Source of the DNA: Allolobophora icterica
Taxonomy: Eukaryota; Annelida; Clitellata; Crassiclitellata; Lumbricidae
Direction: 5' to 3'
DNA length: 64,000 bases
Assembly: GCA_963556255.1 (NCBI GenBank)
Contig: OY744616.1
Coordinates: forward strand, 9,284,770 to 9,348,769
Shown in pieces: positions 53,901-64,000 of this stretch. The position numbers were made by a program, and so were the translations under genes. Under the pieces are notes generated by a model. It did no database searches. It was not told the DNA's origin and worked only from the letters and a program-made list of their open reading frames with translations. How positions within the stretch are numbered: the stretch's first letter is position 1; every line of letters starts with the position of its first letter.

Positions 53901-56900
53901 TACAATCCGGTGGTGCCACTCCCAAGCTTGGATAAAAGCAGGGGCGTCACGCTAATCTCTTCGAGAAGACACAGCGTCGTTAAAAAAGCAACTGCATACG
54001 TCCCATGAATATGAGGATGCCGGTTCACACACCAATCGTAACTTATTTGTCGTAGATTTACATTTCCTCTTTCGGTTCTCCACCTCCTTAAGGCAGGTTT
54101 GTACGGCCAATGTCACCATTAGTCGCGTTGTTTAGCCCTCTCATTCTGTTCACTTTAACCGTCCTTCATCATCCAATCCAACAGCATCACTCGAGGTCTC
54201 CATTTTGTCCTTTTCCCTTCCATTTTTCCTTCTAGTATAGTTCTTAGGAGAATCTCCCCTCATCATGTGGCCCATCCATTTTCTCTGCCGACCTCTGATT
54301 GTTTCTATCAGGGATCTTCTTTGATCCAACATTTGTAATATCTCTTCATTTGGCCTACGTTCCATCCCGCTGACTCTCTCCATTCTTCGCCATATCCAAA
54401 TCTCGAAGGCCTCAAGTCTTCGTATGTACTCCTTTCCCATTGTCCATGTTTCCGATCCGTATAGTACTACACTCCACATCATAGGCATTACAATTCTTTT
54501 CTTCAATTTCCTGTTTATTTTTCCTCTAATTAATTCCTTTCTCTTACAGAATGCATCTTTTCCCATGGCCAATTCTTCTCTTCATCGCCACATGGCACTG
54601 GGCATCATTGTGAACATACTTCCCAAATATCAGAACTTTCCTACTTGCTCTACTTCCTTCCATCTATGCTTATATGTTAATTGTTGTTTCTCCTTCTTTG
54701 CTTATCCTCATAACTTTGTGTTTTTGATGTCACCTGTATTAAACTCTGACTTCATTTTCAGTTTAACTCGGGATAATTAGGAGGTGGTTCCCGTCCCTTC
54801 CTCCTGGTGCTTTTAACAAGACACCATCTCCTTGCGTCGACGTCCTTTGTCGTCCGTCCTTCGGTTTCTTTGTCCTTGGGACATCGCAAATACCGGTGAG
54901 GATTTCGTCGTCCACCATGCACTCTGTGTGAAAACAGGGAAACCTCGTTAAGTTGGCGTGGGACATTTGAACAACAGAGGCTGTGTCTGACTCTTGCTGT
55001 CGCATTTCCTGCCCCAGATTTACGCTTAAACGACTACAAAGCCGGAAAAAAACAAAAATGGAATAGCTGATACATCACACCCATGGCTACCTCTTCGAGT
55101 TGACTGTCAAAGGAATGACTTGAGACTGGCGTGTATAAAACAGGTCACTGATGTTGTTTGTTGTTGCCATTGTTGTTGATGATCAAGGAAACCAACCTTA
55201 GCAACTCCGCTACCTTCTCTATCTGTCTCCCTGGCAACCCGATCTGAATCATCACGACGTCTCTGAACGCGTTCTGCGCCTAGCTGTAGGTCACTGTTTT
55301 AGATATTTGAAGTTTACGATTTACGATTGTAAGAAGGTATATTCTTCATTAAACAATTGCTACAAGCACTTCGGTGTAGAGACATCTACTAAACAGAGTT
55401 AAAGAAAGAAAATACTAATTTTATCTTAGTGTAAACCTATTAGTTATGCCAATTTTAAACGAAAAAGAAACACAAATTATGTCAGCCAGTATCATAAATT
55501 ATATTTCAGTTAACAAGTTATGTGTTTCATGTGTTATATTTCGATTATTATGCCCACAATTTATAGATATACAAGCTTTTCGACGACTGTTGAAATGTAC
55601 CTGGTACATGGCTTGGGCCAGGTATTCCAAGATCTTCCTTCTGTCGGCAGTTTTAACCGTTTCATTTCGATCCGTTTCGAGGGCCTGGCTTAACCACATC
55701 AGTGCATGGTAGAAGTCCTGTCTGTTGGATGCGATGACTCCCAACTGGAAACAGTCGTCGGCTGCCAACAGAAAAGCAGCGTGTAAATGTATGTGTTGGG
55801 ATAAGATACGAAATATAACACACGAAATGTATAACATATGAAGTGAAACACACGAGACGCATAACTTGTGAAATGAAACATATGAAACACATAACTTGTT
55901 AAATGAAAGATGAAACACATAACTTGTGAAATGAAACACATGAAACACATAACATGTGAAATAAAACAAGTTATATATATATGTATATGTATAACATTAC
56001 TTGAAATGCAGCATATGAAAACTAAAACTTATGAAATGAAACAGATGAAACACATAAACATTCAAAAGCAACATAAGAAACGCAAAACATATGAAATGTC
56101 ACAAATGAAACGTATCGCATATGAAATGCAACATAGAAAATGCCGATATTGAGAAAACGAGCCAAAATCTCCAGAGAGAAAACTAGTTAATACCAAAGAA
56201 AAAAAGACAAGAGATGGACCAGTTGGCTGGGCAATTTGACTAAGAAGCTAGGTAAAAGAGTAACCTTCATAAGCGCTCGGCTAACTCCCACACTTTAAAA
56301 GCAACAATGCGTACAACTAAATTTGCTGGCTATATGTTGCATGTCATTTATTATGCGTTTCAAATGTTGCATTTCATATGCAATGTTGGTCGCCGTTCGT
56401 TGGCCTTACCCGTCATGTCGGGAGATTTGGTAACCCCCTGGATGTTACCCTTGGCCAGCTGATCAGTGGGCAAGGCGTAGACATCTTGTAGTCGAAACAG
56501 GGCAAGAGCGGAGCCCAGGAGGTCATCGCGATCGGGAAAGTCTACTGGCTTCGAAGGGTGATTCTGAACAAAATCTGAAAAAAATATTAAATGAAACGTA
56601 ATTTCCGGTATTTCATATTTTCATATTTTACAAAGCAGTTGAAAACGTACTTACTAAGAAACTCTTGAAAATTTACACTGAATGCTGACATCATAAAGCA
56701 CCCTATAGAAGTGGCTTATGGCTGAATATACTATAGAAATTGGTGTATTTACAATTACAGTTACAGTTTATAGGTCTATGGCTTATGTCGCCGTGTTTCC
56801 TGTAACCTGACTTCATCGTGCGTTTCTGAAATTACAGCGGTGGAAGGCGTTATCAAATATCAGTTGCATGGTATTGTAAGATATCGTGTTGCATGCATAG

Positions 56901-58229
56901 AGAGGTTAAAAATATTCTGCTAAGTGTGCGCATGTCATTCAATTTCCCTGACCCAATTCAACTACATTGACATAATTCAATGTCACTGACCTAAACCAGA
57001 TCCACTGACGTACATGTAGTCTTAATCATAAACTCAAAATTCTAACGCGCTACTCTAAAGTTAGGAGCCGGGCATCAGCTTATTCACGAACGCAGCGTCG
57101 TCACAGAGGCATTAACCAGAGACAGGTGGCACAGGAGCTGCTGACGCGGTTTTTACATTGATCCTATGAAAGCAGTGACCCACAATTTCAGCATGAAACT
57201 ATGCATCTAACAACAGCAATGCAGACAGTGCTTTTAAACAAACAAGTCTGCGAAGCTCTGTTACGCACCAGTTCCCGTTGACTATTTGATCATTCGAGTG
57301 CACTTTGTTACTGCTTCATGTCTCGATGTATTTCGCTACAATTTACGTAACAGTTTTATATCTTATTAGTACCTGCATTGTATTGTTAATCAGAATTCGT
57401 TGAATATTTCGCAGATATTGTTCTTACCTAAAGTTGCGTTGCTGCTCATGTACTTGTCGTTAACGTTCTCCCGCTCGATGGTCAATCGCTTGATGAGCAG
57501 GTAAGCGTTGATTGGATTGGCCAGGTGTTTCATTGGGTCCCTCAGCGCCTCCTTCCCATGCTGTTCGAAATCATCGGCAATTCTGCAAAGGAAAAGCACG
57601 AGAATAAGTTAAAAATGGCCTACAGGTATCTGTGGAGGAAACGTCTTGAAGGAACATATGAAGGGAGAAGTCATGGAATCAACTGATCCGAGAATACTTT
57701 TAAATTTAGATTGTATTGTAATTGTAATCGATCGTTTACATAGAACCGCTCCACGAACAAAACAAATCACAGGCGCTCTCTACGCATACCTATATGATGT
57801 CAAATGTTATTACGAACGAGACTATTGTATCGGTTACTAAAATCGAACAGCCAACCAACAGATTCCCGTTGACAGATGGCATGAAAGTTAATAAACTAGT
57901 CTCTGGAACCTAGTTGCGTCGCTGTTGATGTTATTTCTGAGTTTTTATGAGTATTCATAGTGATGCTATTAATAGTATTCCTAATTTTCTATGAATATTC
58001 GTCGAGTGATGTCATTTAATATTATTCCTGCTGATTGCCAAAGGTATACTGACCGTTCTAGAGCATGGATTCTCTCTCGTTCCTTGTTAATGTAGTCCCT
58101 GATGTCATGAGCTACCCTGACCTCAGCGTGGACCGCTCTCTTCATGTCTACCAGGGCCGAGAACATATCAGACTTTGCCACTCCTCTAAGAGTAGCAAAC
58201 AGTAGCAGCGTGCGTGTGAACATCTCCAT
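44393..58229 (-). CDS. P4HA-like: Prolyl 4-hydroxylase alpha-subunit-like gene, copy C (14 coding exons)
   Basis: Coding exons in transcript order: 58229-58054, 57582-57428, 56574-56410, 55761-55601, 53836-53785, 53634-53465, 52785-52615, 51679-51609, 50112-50013, 49504-49451, 48896-48834, 46815-46747, 45668-45572, 44463-44393. They join to about 524 residues with the same phases as copies A and B. Exon 1 encodes MEMFTRTLLLFATLRGVAKS, a signal peptide. Catalytic residues are retained: YGIGGQYEPHFDF (HxD), TMHAGCPVL (distal His), AGTKW (Lys). The last exon reads NKWFHLGGQEF...LSPDE; its TAA overlaps an AATAAA hexamer. Intron 13 has been rearranged at about 44743-45420. Exon 5 follows exon 6 closely because the CAGACA array is missing. 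Function as for copy A: collagen-type proline hydroxylation in the ER, inferred from homology. Confidence 0.88.
44743..45420. other. Non-homologous replacement segment in intron 13 of gene C
   Basis: Unlike copies A, B and D, this intron stretch does not align. It holds two diverged copies of a block with gggtatacagcgtatac (about 45090-45195) and repeated ctaaaaaaaggtc words. It is bounded on one side by ccagccctg and on the other by acagggctg, suggesting an inserted element whose target duplication I could not find. Confidence 0.45.
45731..46105. mobile_element. Insertion of an unclassified repeat in intron 12 of gene C
   Basis: Absent at the matching site in copy B (near 24265). Its distal part (acgacccaccacgggtgtgcaatgaagac... 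at 45998-46090) is an inverted relative of 9950-10090. It has no clear frame and may be a LINE end. Confidence 0.45.
46818..47115. repeat. About 20-bp minisatellite at the exon 12 acceptor, copy C
   Basis: About 14 units of agaaatcagagaatttaacc starting at the exon 12 acceptor. Confidence 0.87.
47818..48105 (-). mobile_element. tRNA-derived SINE in intron 11 of gene C
   Basis: The minus strand starts GGGGAGATGGTTGAATGGTA (A box), has GGGTTCGATACCC (B box) about 45 bp on, and ends in a (TTA)n tail. The 3' part (gtaatcttactgcg...) is shared with 50161-50452 and with 34130-34200 inside the hAT element. Confidence 0.75.
49157..49240. repeat. (CAG)n microsatellite, intron 10 of gene C
   Basis: About 27 CAG units with one ctgag interruption. 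The matching site has short CAA runs in copies A (8825-8865) and B (27183-27200). Confidence 0.95.
50161..50452 (-). mobile_element. tRNA-derived SINE in intron 8 of gene C
   Basis: The minus strand starts GGGTCCATAGAGTAGTGGTA and has GGGATCGCTTCCC, ending in a (TTA)n tail. The insertion splits gataaacacaaa, which is continuous in copy B (near 28175). Confidence 0.7.
50513..50910. repeat. (ATT)n microsatellites, intron 8 of gene C
   Basis: Tracts at 50513-50560, 50606-50698 and 50866-50910, separated by the same intron sequence that separates the tracts of copies A and B. Confidence 0.92.
51057..51411. mobile_element. Probable hAT-type MITE (CAGAGGTGGCGAA ends)
   Basis: Starts cagaggtggcgaatc and ends ggttcgccatccctg, an inverted pair with one mismatch. 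A clean 8-bp duplication is not visible: cataggc appears on both sides but is offset by a few bases. Confidence 0.55.
51845..52130. repeat. GTAGTGCAGT minisatellite, intron 7 of gene C
   Basis: Same motif and position as in copies A and B. Confidence 0.8.
52150..52580 (-). pseudogene. LINE reverse transcriptase tail in intron 7 of gene C
   Basis: The minus-strand frames together give LRSLYWLPVCQRI, YRARADRLPYYTSLP, LSIWKALPHRVR and EEPAFRSKLKTDFFHL, the ordered end of a CR1/Jockey-like reverse transcriptase broken by frameshifts. Confidence 0.75.
54060..54780 (-). pseudogene. RTE-like LINE fragment (reverse transcriptase C-terminus)
   Basis: The open frame 54150-54572 reads MGKDAFCKRKELI, WSVVLYGSETWTMGKEYIRR, LEAFEIWIWRRMERVSG, NEEILQML and GRQRKWMGHMMRGD, the standard tail of endonuclease/reverse-transcriptase LINEs. 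It is 5'-truncated. Confidence 0.85.
55800..56145. repeat. Minisatellite of atgaaacacataac units, intron 3 of gene C
   Basis: Same 28-bp unit family as in copy B (36425-36725), interrupted by a short TA-rich run near 55972-55994. Confidence 0.82.
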
Positions 58230-58304
58230 TGCTTCCAAAGTTACGTTCAATCATTTCCACTCAAAAATTTAACTCCATGTAAGTCTAGTCCTTGTGTAGG
58301 AGGT

Positions 58305-58690
58305 CTGCCAATAAAAATTATCAGTTGAATCGAATCTCGAATCGAATAAATATTCATCTAGTGTGTCCTTGATAGCACATATGTACCACAGAAACACGGT
58401 GATCGTTATATCAATGTTAACCTAATAACTTTCCAGCAGTAAAAAATCAATTAAACTAAAAAATTAAGTTAATTAACAGAAATAAAATAATATAAATATT
58501 AGAACTTTCACAACAACTTGCAAAATTCAGACGCTACCTCACTGACGGCCAAAATGGAGGATGTGTCACACGACGAAATATTATCCAATGGCATTTATAA
58601 CCTGCTCCCGCTAGATGTCAGCTCGTTGGCCATTTTGATTCTTCGTTACGGCAATCGCAACCGCTTATTAAATTAAAACTAAACTATGGT
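58305..58690 (-). promoter_or_regulatory. Conserved upstream region of gene C
   Basis: The exon acceptor (tattggcag) ends at 58305. The conserved block around gacggccaaaatggaggatg is at 58545-58566, with ATTGG on the transcript strand near 58587. The plus-strand short ORF starts MEDVSHDEILSN. Confidence 0.35.
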
Positions 58691-58929
58691 TTGATCAATG
58701 AACTTCAGTCTCGATTGTTATTCAAAAACATATACTAAACTCAGACTTAGTTGCGTCACCATTTGTGAAGTTGACGGCAATCAGCAGGAATAATATTAAA
58801 TGACATCACGACTAATTAGTCGTCACACTGAACATGACCTATGAATCTACGATTTTAAAACAAAGTTCGAAAAAATCCGAATAAAGTTTTAAGAATGAGT
58901 TGTTTTAAGCAAGGGATGCAAACTTTTAT

Positions 58930-58957
58930 CACAGTATAAATAATTATTTATACTGTG
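58930..58957. repeat. Perfect 28-bp palindrome
   Basis: Two 14-bp halves are exact reverse complements with no loop (cacagtataaataa then its complement). Spacer B-C lacks it (near 39635). Confidence 0.92.
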
Positions 58958-58999
58958 CTTTAACACAAAGTTTTCGGAAATTTTCGATTAAACGTGATT

Positions 59000-60780
59000 T
59001 TCGAACGTCGTTCGCTGAATCTAGTCCAGGCGTAATGACACTGCAGGGATATACATGTAGGCCTATTTCGGTTGCCGTTGATTCGTAGCAGGGAGTTAAA
59101 TCTTATTTTTCTTGAATGACCTCCCGATTGTCAATTACCGAGTTGCTGGTATAAAATTTCTGCCAGTAGCCAGGAAGTAGGAATGGATTGATTTAAGCTA
59201 TAAATTTTGAGTAGCTGTTTCAATACACGCACCTTACTGATGTGATAGCGCGGGCGTAATAGAAGCGTCTGCGTTGAATTTGATTCTATATATGTTGATT
59301 CGTCTGTAGATGCAAACGTAAGCTACGCAAGAGCTAGTGATAATTTGATAAGTTTGTGAACATTTAAGTTGACTGAAGATCGAGGTATTTCTGTACGTAA
59401 TATAATAGGCCTATCTGCTGAACAGTCATACTGTTATAATCAGGAAGATTTTCTTAACTCGATCTTATCTGACCCCCGATTGATACAAGCAGGCTTCACA
59501 AGCTCCTAGAAATCATGGGTGAGTTAGTTGAAGATGTGGGGGACAGAGGTAATGAACCAGAGGGGTTGAGGGAAGATTGAACCCCAGAGGAAGAAGAGGT
59601 ATCAAGCTCTGGTGCATTTGCCGTGTCAGATATATCAGAAGTAACTACAATTTAGTCTGCTTGTGAGTCGAAAACGAACCCTTGTGCTTTGTCAAGGACG
59701 ACAACCGTCCTCCATCCGAGGACCGCATACGCCAATCAATCCTGGAATCCTGGTAGCTCCACTTTCGGAAATGAACCCCGACCAGCTGGAGGAAATGAAC
59801 AAATTGAACGTGATTAGTCAGCCTCCTGTGGTAAGGCGCAGTGAGCGCCCTCAGGTTAAGCCGCCTGTGTGTTATGGGATAAAGCTTGGCCACACGTTGA
59901 ACTGGCACACTCCTGCTACGAAAACCCACGGCAGAGCGCGACCGCTTGAGGGGGTCCCGTTACATAATTCTATTTCAGAAGCTAAAGATTTTTAAAATTA
60001 CTTCAAAGGACATCTGTTTTTACCTCAATTTCTCTTATAGGCCTATATGCTATTATAAGAAATAGGTTCGATCACAGAGTGAGTGATATCGAGGGGAACC
60101 GGCGAGCAACACAAGCGACACAGTAACACCAGATCGGTGCGTCGTATAGTTTGGGCGCCTCTGAATAGTCTATACTGCGAGAGTCGCCTTATAAAACCAT
60201 AGATACGATACGATAGTTATAGGCACTCTATACTACAGTGTGTCTGTAAAATGCCCAGGCGACTGTCTGGCTCTGATCTTCATGAAACTATGGGCTTCGT
60301 TCTGAAGTGGACACACAAACTGCATTTAGGTAACTATCTACCATCCAGTAATTCATTATATCATTTGCGAGATAAATAGACAATTTCTCTAACCATTCAC
60401 CTACTGTTATGAACTCAAGATTGGTTTACAATCATTAACGTAAAAACACAAATCTTTCTTCAATTATGATAATGCCAAGAATGCTGAACATAGCCACTGT
60501 TTTACCGGTAACATCATCAGCCTGTGAGCGAAGCTTTTCTGCTCTGAAAGTAATTAAAGCATAATCCACGAAGCAATGCGTCTGCTATTCGTTTATAAAA
60601 CAGTTTAGCAATATTGCCAAATGAATATGTTCGTGCAGAGTCGATTAACATCGATGCCTTTGTGGACGATTCTTCATCAAGTTTGACTCTTGGCATGACA
60701 GTCATAAACTTGTACTTCATCAAGTGTATGTATTGTTTATAGGTTATAGGGGGCCTATGCTTTACTTTTAATAAATTGCC
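59000..60780 (+). pseudogene. Decayed hAT-family transposase region, spacer C-D
   Basis: The counterpart of 39560-42935 without the four inserted elements. Pieces include NPGILVAPLSEMNPDQLEEM, LGHTLNWHTPATKTHGRARP and, at about 60490-60560, TVLPVTSSACERSFSALKVIK. Stops occur throughout. Confidence 0.6.
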
Positions 60781-61379
60781 CCAAGTCTGTTTCCAATTGT
60801 GTCGTAACTTGATGTCTTTGATGTAAGGAGTTCATGTAGCTCCAATGGAGTTCTCTTGTCACCACTCTCAGTTCGATTAAACCATACAGTCAACTGGCCT
60901 CCTCCTCTCGGCCCCTCCAAGGGGCAGCATAGGGCCGCCACTGCTTCGTGTTTCGCATTGCACGCAGCAATTCAACAACCCATTGACGCGCAGTAAAACA
61001 GTTAAAATAATTAGTTCACAACAAAGCATGTCAAGGCTTAATCATTTTTCGATTCATGACGTCATAATTGAATCGAATACTGCCGTCCGATTCGTTTTCG
61101 AATCGAGTATTGAAGCTTCGCAGGTCCCTATCCTTAAGGTATAGAATCTTTCGAATTCTGAAACCCTTCGCTAGCTTTCAAGTATAATCTCCATTCTGAA
61201 GCAGGGAATGACAAAACTGACAGCTAAGAGTGACAGTTACGACTTAAATGAGATAGAAAATTTGATAAGCAGGTTGAAAGGCGGTCCTTAATGCAACTCC
61301 ACGCTGTACATACAGTACGAAGACAACAACGTGTCAAAAAGCACACGGTATGCGCAGTGCAAATCTCAACGAAACGTTG

Positions 61380-61417
61380 TGTGTCTGTTGTGTGTGCGTG
61401 TGTGTGTGTGTGCGTGC

Positions 61418-61458
<41 letters not shown>

Positions 61459-61459
61459 T

Positions 61460-61549
<90 letters not shown>

Positions 61550-61552
61550 TCC
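61380..61552. repeat. (GT)n microsatellite with GCGT ends
   Basis: About 170 bp of GT with gagt interruptions and a (GCGT)n run at 61516-61550. The matching site in spacer B-C (43826-43858) is only about 30 bp. Confidence 0.95.
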
Positions 61553-62011
61553 TTCCGATCCTCGCAAAGCCCTTATCGATACTCGGTATGACCTAATCGA
61601 TAGGGCCTACTCGGTATGACCTTATCGATACTCAATAAGCATTTATCGATTACGACGCTTATGGTGCTGTGGAAGTGGTGTATGGCCAAGCACAGCAGTA
61701 AGGGAGATGATATAGAATGTCACAACTCAGATTCATGCATCAGGAAATGCCGGCAAAAGCTCTGCTCAACATTAAACGACAACAACAAACAATAACCTCG
61801 ATGATAAAATTAAAAACTCTACAAAGAAACAAGATCCTTGATGACAACATTAATAATGGCAACAAACAATTGGCAAGATTCTTCATGACCACATTAGCAA
61901 CGACAATGTCGTCGGATTATGGCGTCGCACCTGAGTACGCGTCCGCTGGCAACAGGTGACGTCTTGTGGCGATAAGAAGATGACGTCAGTGCATGGAATA
62001 TGCTGACACCT

Positions 62012-63604
62012 TTATTCGTCTGGTGACAGGTTGCAAGGTCGGGTGAATTCTTGTCCTCCAACGTGGAACCACTTGTTGCTCACTGAATGAGAAAATAGGC
62101 AGAATACAACTCCGAACAATATGTCCGAGCTTTTGGAACTTTCTAAGATTTACGTGTTCATTTACGAATATACATCATACAAATCAACCGAAATTTCAGC
62201 AAGCACTTTTTAAATTTACAGCCACATAAAGTACCGTCAGGGCTAGATAGCCTACACTACGGAAAAATGTTACATTTCTTTTGCTACATTTAACTACTCT
62301 TACTCTTAGAGTTATTATTTCAAAACGACGAGTAGGCGGCCTAAACTTAGCCAGTTGACCAAGTAAGAGGTGAGAAATAGCGTTGAGGTAAAACTAAATC
62401 CTTTCATGCTGTCTGTTAAGAAGCTTGCGTGCATTCCTTATCGCAGAATCCGGCACTCTTTGCATTTAGAGGAAGAAGAGCAGGCCCGTAAACCACCCAG
62501 AGAGGAAAGTCCTGGTGTGCTAGCGATTTCACATTCTTACCCTCAGCATACAGGTCCCAACAAGAGCATATGTATATATGTATCTAGACAAAAATAGTGT
62601 GTTCTGTACGCAGTCACTAGGCTGCACCATTTCTACCATAAGCTATCTCCCTATCTCAACGGAAAGATCTTCAGGATTTCGATCCGACTACGAAGTGGCT
62701 TTGGCGTGTCATCGGCAGATGCCTTGTGAACAGACATAGGCGCTGTAGAAGTCACCAATCACTAGCAATATTGTTTTCGAGCTTGTTTGAGCGGCGGTAG
62801 TCTGTAACTCCAGGCATATTTTCTCTCCTCATAGGGACTTGAGCCAGCGACCCCGCGTTTGACAGTCAATTAGTGTTATCCAATGGACTAAAGCTTATTA
62901 CCACAGTGGTAAGACTCACCCCATTTCTTGCCGGCAAGAACTGGACATCCTGCATGCCTGCTTCTGTAATCGGCGTCTCCATTACGATATAGGTTATACC
63001 AGATAGCACAGGAGCCCTGTATTTCAAAACAACATGGACTTAATGATATTTAGTTATGACAACTGGCATAATTGCATAGCTCTAAATGTCTAAAGCGCTA
63101 CCTTAAAGCTAAGCGCAGAACAACAGCTTATTCACAAGCGCTGCGTCATATCAGTGGGGGTTGTCCGGAGGGTTTCGTTGACGACAAGAAAGCTTCTAAG
63201 GCGGATGGTCAGATGGAATGGAAAGCCTGAGGGGTGATAAGTAGATGAACCTCAAGCAGATGACTGTGTGTTACTGGAGGAAGACGGTACAAATACCGTC
63301 GTATCCTGGCTTCTATCCACCGTAGCCCCTCTTCTATCCACCATAGGTTGTCTCGACCCCGCTGATTTTTCAATGACTTGATCGGGTGAGATCCATTGGC
63401 ACCAAGGCCGTTTGATTTGGCGCCATGCCAGTTAAGGTCCCCTTGTACGGATCATTACGAACCAGCAACTCACGAACGTACATGGAACGTACGATTTAAC
63501 CAATGTAGCTAACCGGGCCAGTGTAGCCAGCCAACCTTTATAGGCGACAACCGAACTCCCAATTTGTTGAACACAGTTGCACCGCCAGCTTCAACGTCCG
63601 TGAG
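62012..63604 (-). CDS. P4HA-like: Prolyl 4-hydroxylase alpha-subunit-like gene, copy D (last three coding exons)
   Basis: Exons in transcript order: 63604-63536 (TDVEAGGATVF), 63016-62920 and 62082-62012. Exon 13 keeps the distal His (SRHAGCPVL) and Lys (AGKKW). Exon 14 reads SNKWFHVGGQEF...LSPDE and ends in TAA within an AATAAA hexamer. The first codon of exon 12 is CTC where the other copies have ATG. The remaining exons lie beyond the right edge, so integrity of the gene cannot be judged. It shows that the array continues. Confidence 0.85.
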
Positions 63605-63606
63605 CT

Positions 63607-63840
63607 AGAAATCACAAAATTTACCACATATCAGAGAATTTAACCAGAAATCAAAGATATTAACCAGAAATCAAAGATTTTAACCAGGAATCAAAGATTT
63701 TAACCAGGAATCAGAACGTTTAACCAGAAACAAGAGAATTTATCCAGAAATCAGAGAATTAAACCACAAATTAGGGAATTCACCCAGAAATAAGAGAATT
63801 TAACCAGAAATCAGAGAATTTGACTAGAAATCAGAAATGG
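63607..63840. repeat. About 20-bp minisatellite at the exon 12 acceptor, copy D
   Basis: About 11 units of agaaatcagagaatttaacc starting at the exon 12 acceptor. Confidence 0.87.
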
Positions 63841-64000
63841 GAAGTTACTTTTCAACGGTTTTCATTTTCCAGAACGTTTTTCTGCTATTTGGTTATGGAG
63901 ATTTTCGTGTCAGTTTGTTTCAATTTGTTTCTAATATGAGAGTTTGTAATCCAAAGAAGATAATTTGTGAAAAATTTAGGCGCTACTTAAATAGACATCG

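Overview
The window is metazoan nuclear DNA: small exons with GT/AG introns, dense micro- and minisatellites, and CR1-like, RTE-like, hAT and tRNA-SINE remnants. The repeat content and the frequent 8-mer TAGGCCTA suggest a marine invertebrate deuterostome, possibly an echinoderm. That placement is an impression, not a proof.

The core is a head-to-tail tandem array on the minus strand of collagen prolyl 4-hydroxylase alpha-subunit (P4HA-like) genes. Three copies are complete (A 6479-19865, B 23200-38840, C 44393-58229). A fourth (D) enters from the right edge with its last three coding exons (62012-63604). I rebuilt each complete gene as 14 coding exons with matching intron phases, giving about 522, 520 and 524 residues, close to vertebrate P4HA1. 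All three keep a signal peptide, the TPR-like substrate-binding region, the HxD...H iron ligands and the 2-oxoglutarate lysine, and I found no frameshift or stop in any exon. The period is about 19 kb and whole introns and flanks are duplicated, so the copies serve as internal references for dating insertions.

Layout: 1-3150 is a decayed DNA transposon folded into a large inverted repeat. 3179-3480 is a TAG microsatellite. 3657-4600 is a GC-rich terminal exon of an Ig-domain gene on the plus strand. 4750-5900 is simple repeat. From about 5.9 kb to the end lie the P4HA duplicons, with three spacers (about 19.9-23.2, 38.9-44.4 and 58.3-62.0 kb). The B and C spacers carry hAT transposase relics that spacer A lacks.

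Main observations beyond annotation: (1) a 6-bp GGCCTA insertion at TA sites recurs when the paralogues are aligned, as expected for an excision footprint of a TA-target transposon; (2) an approximately 20-bp minisatellite abuts the exon-12 splice acceptor in all four copies and appears built from a branch-point/pyrimidine/acceptor unit; (3) the two exons predicted to form the active-site lid loops are the most divergent parts of otherwise similar proteins; (4) many hAT-type elements with exact 8-bp target duplications are confirmed by empty sites in the other copies.
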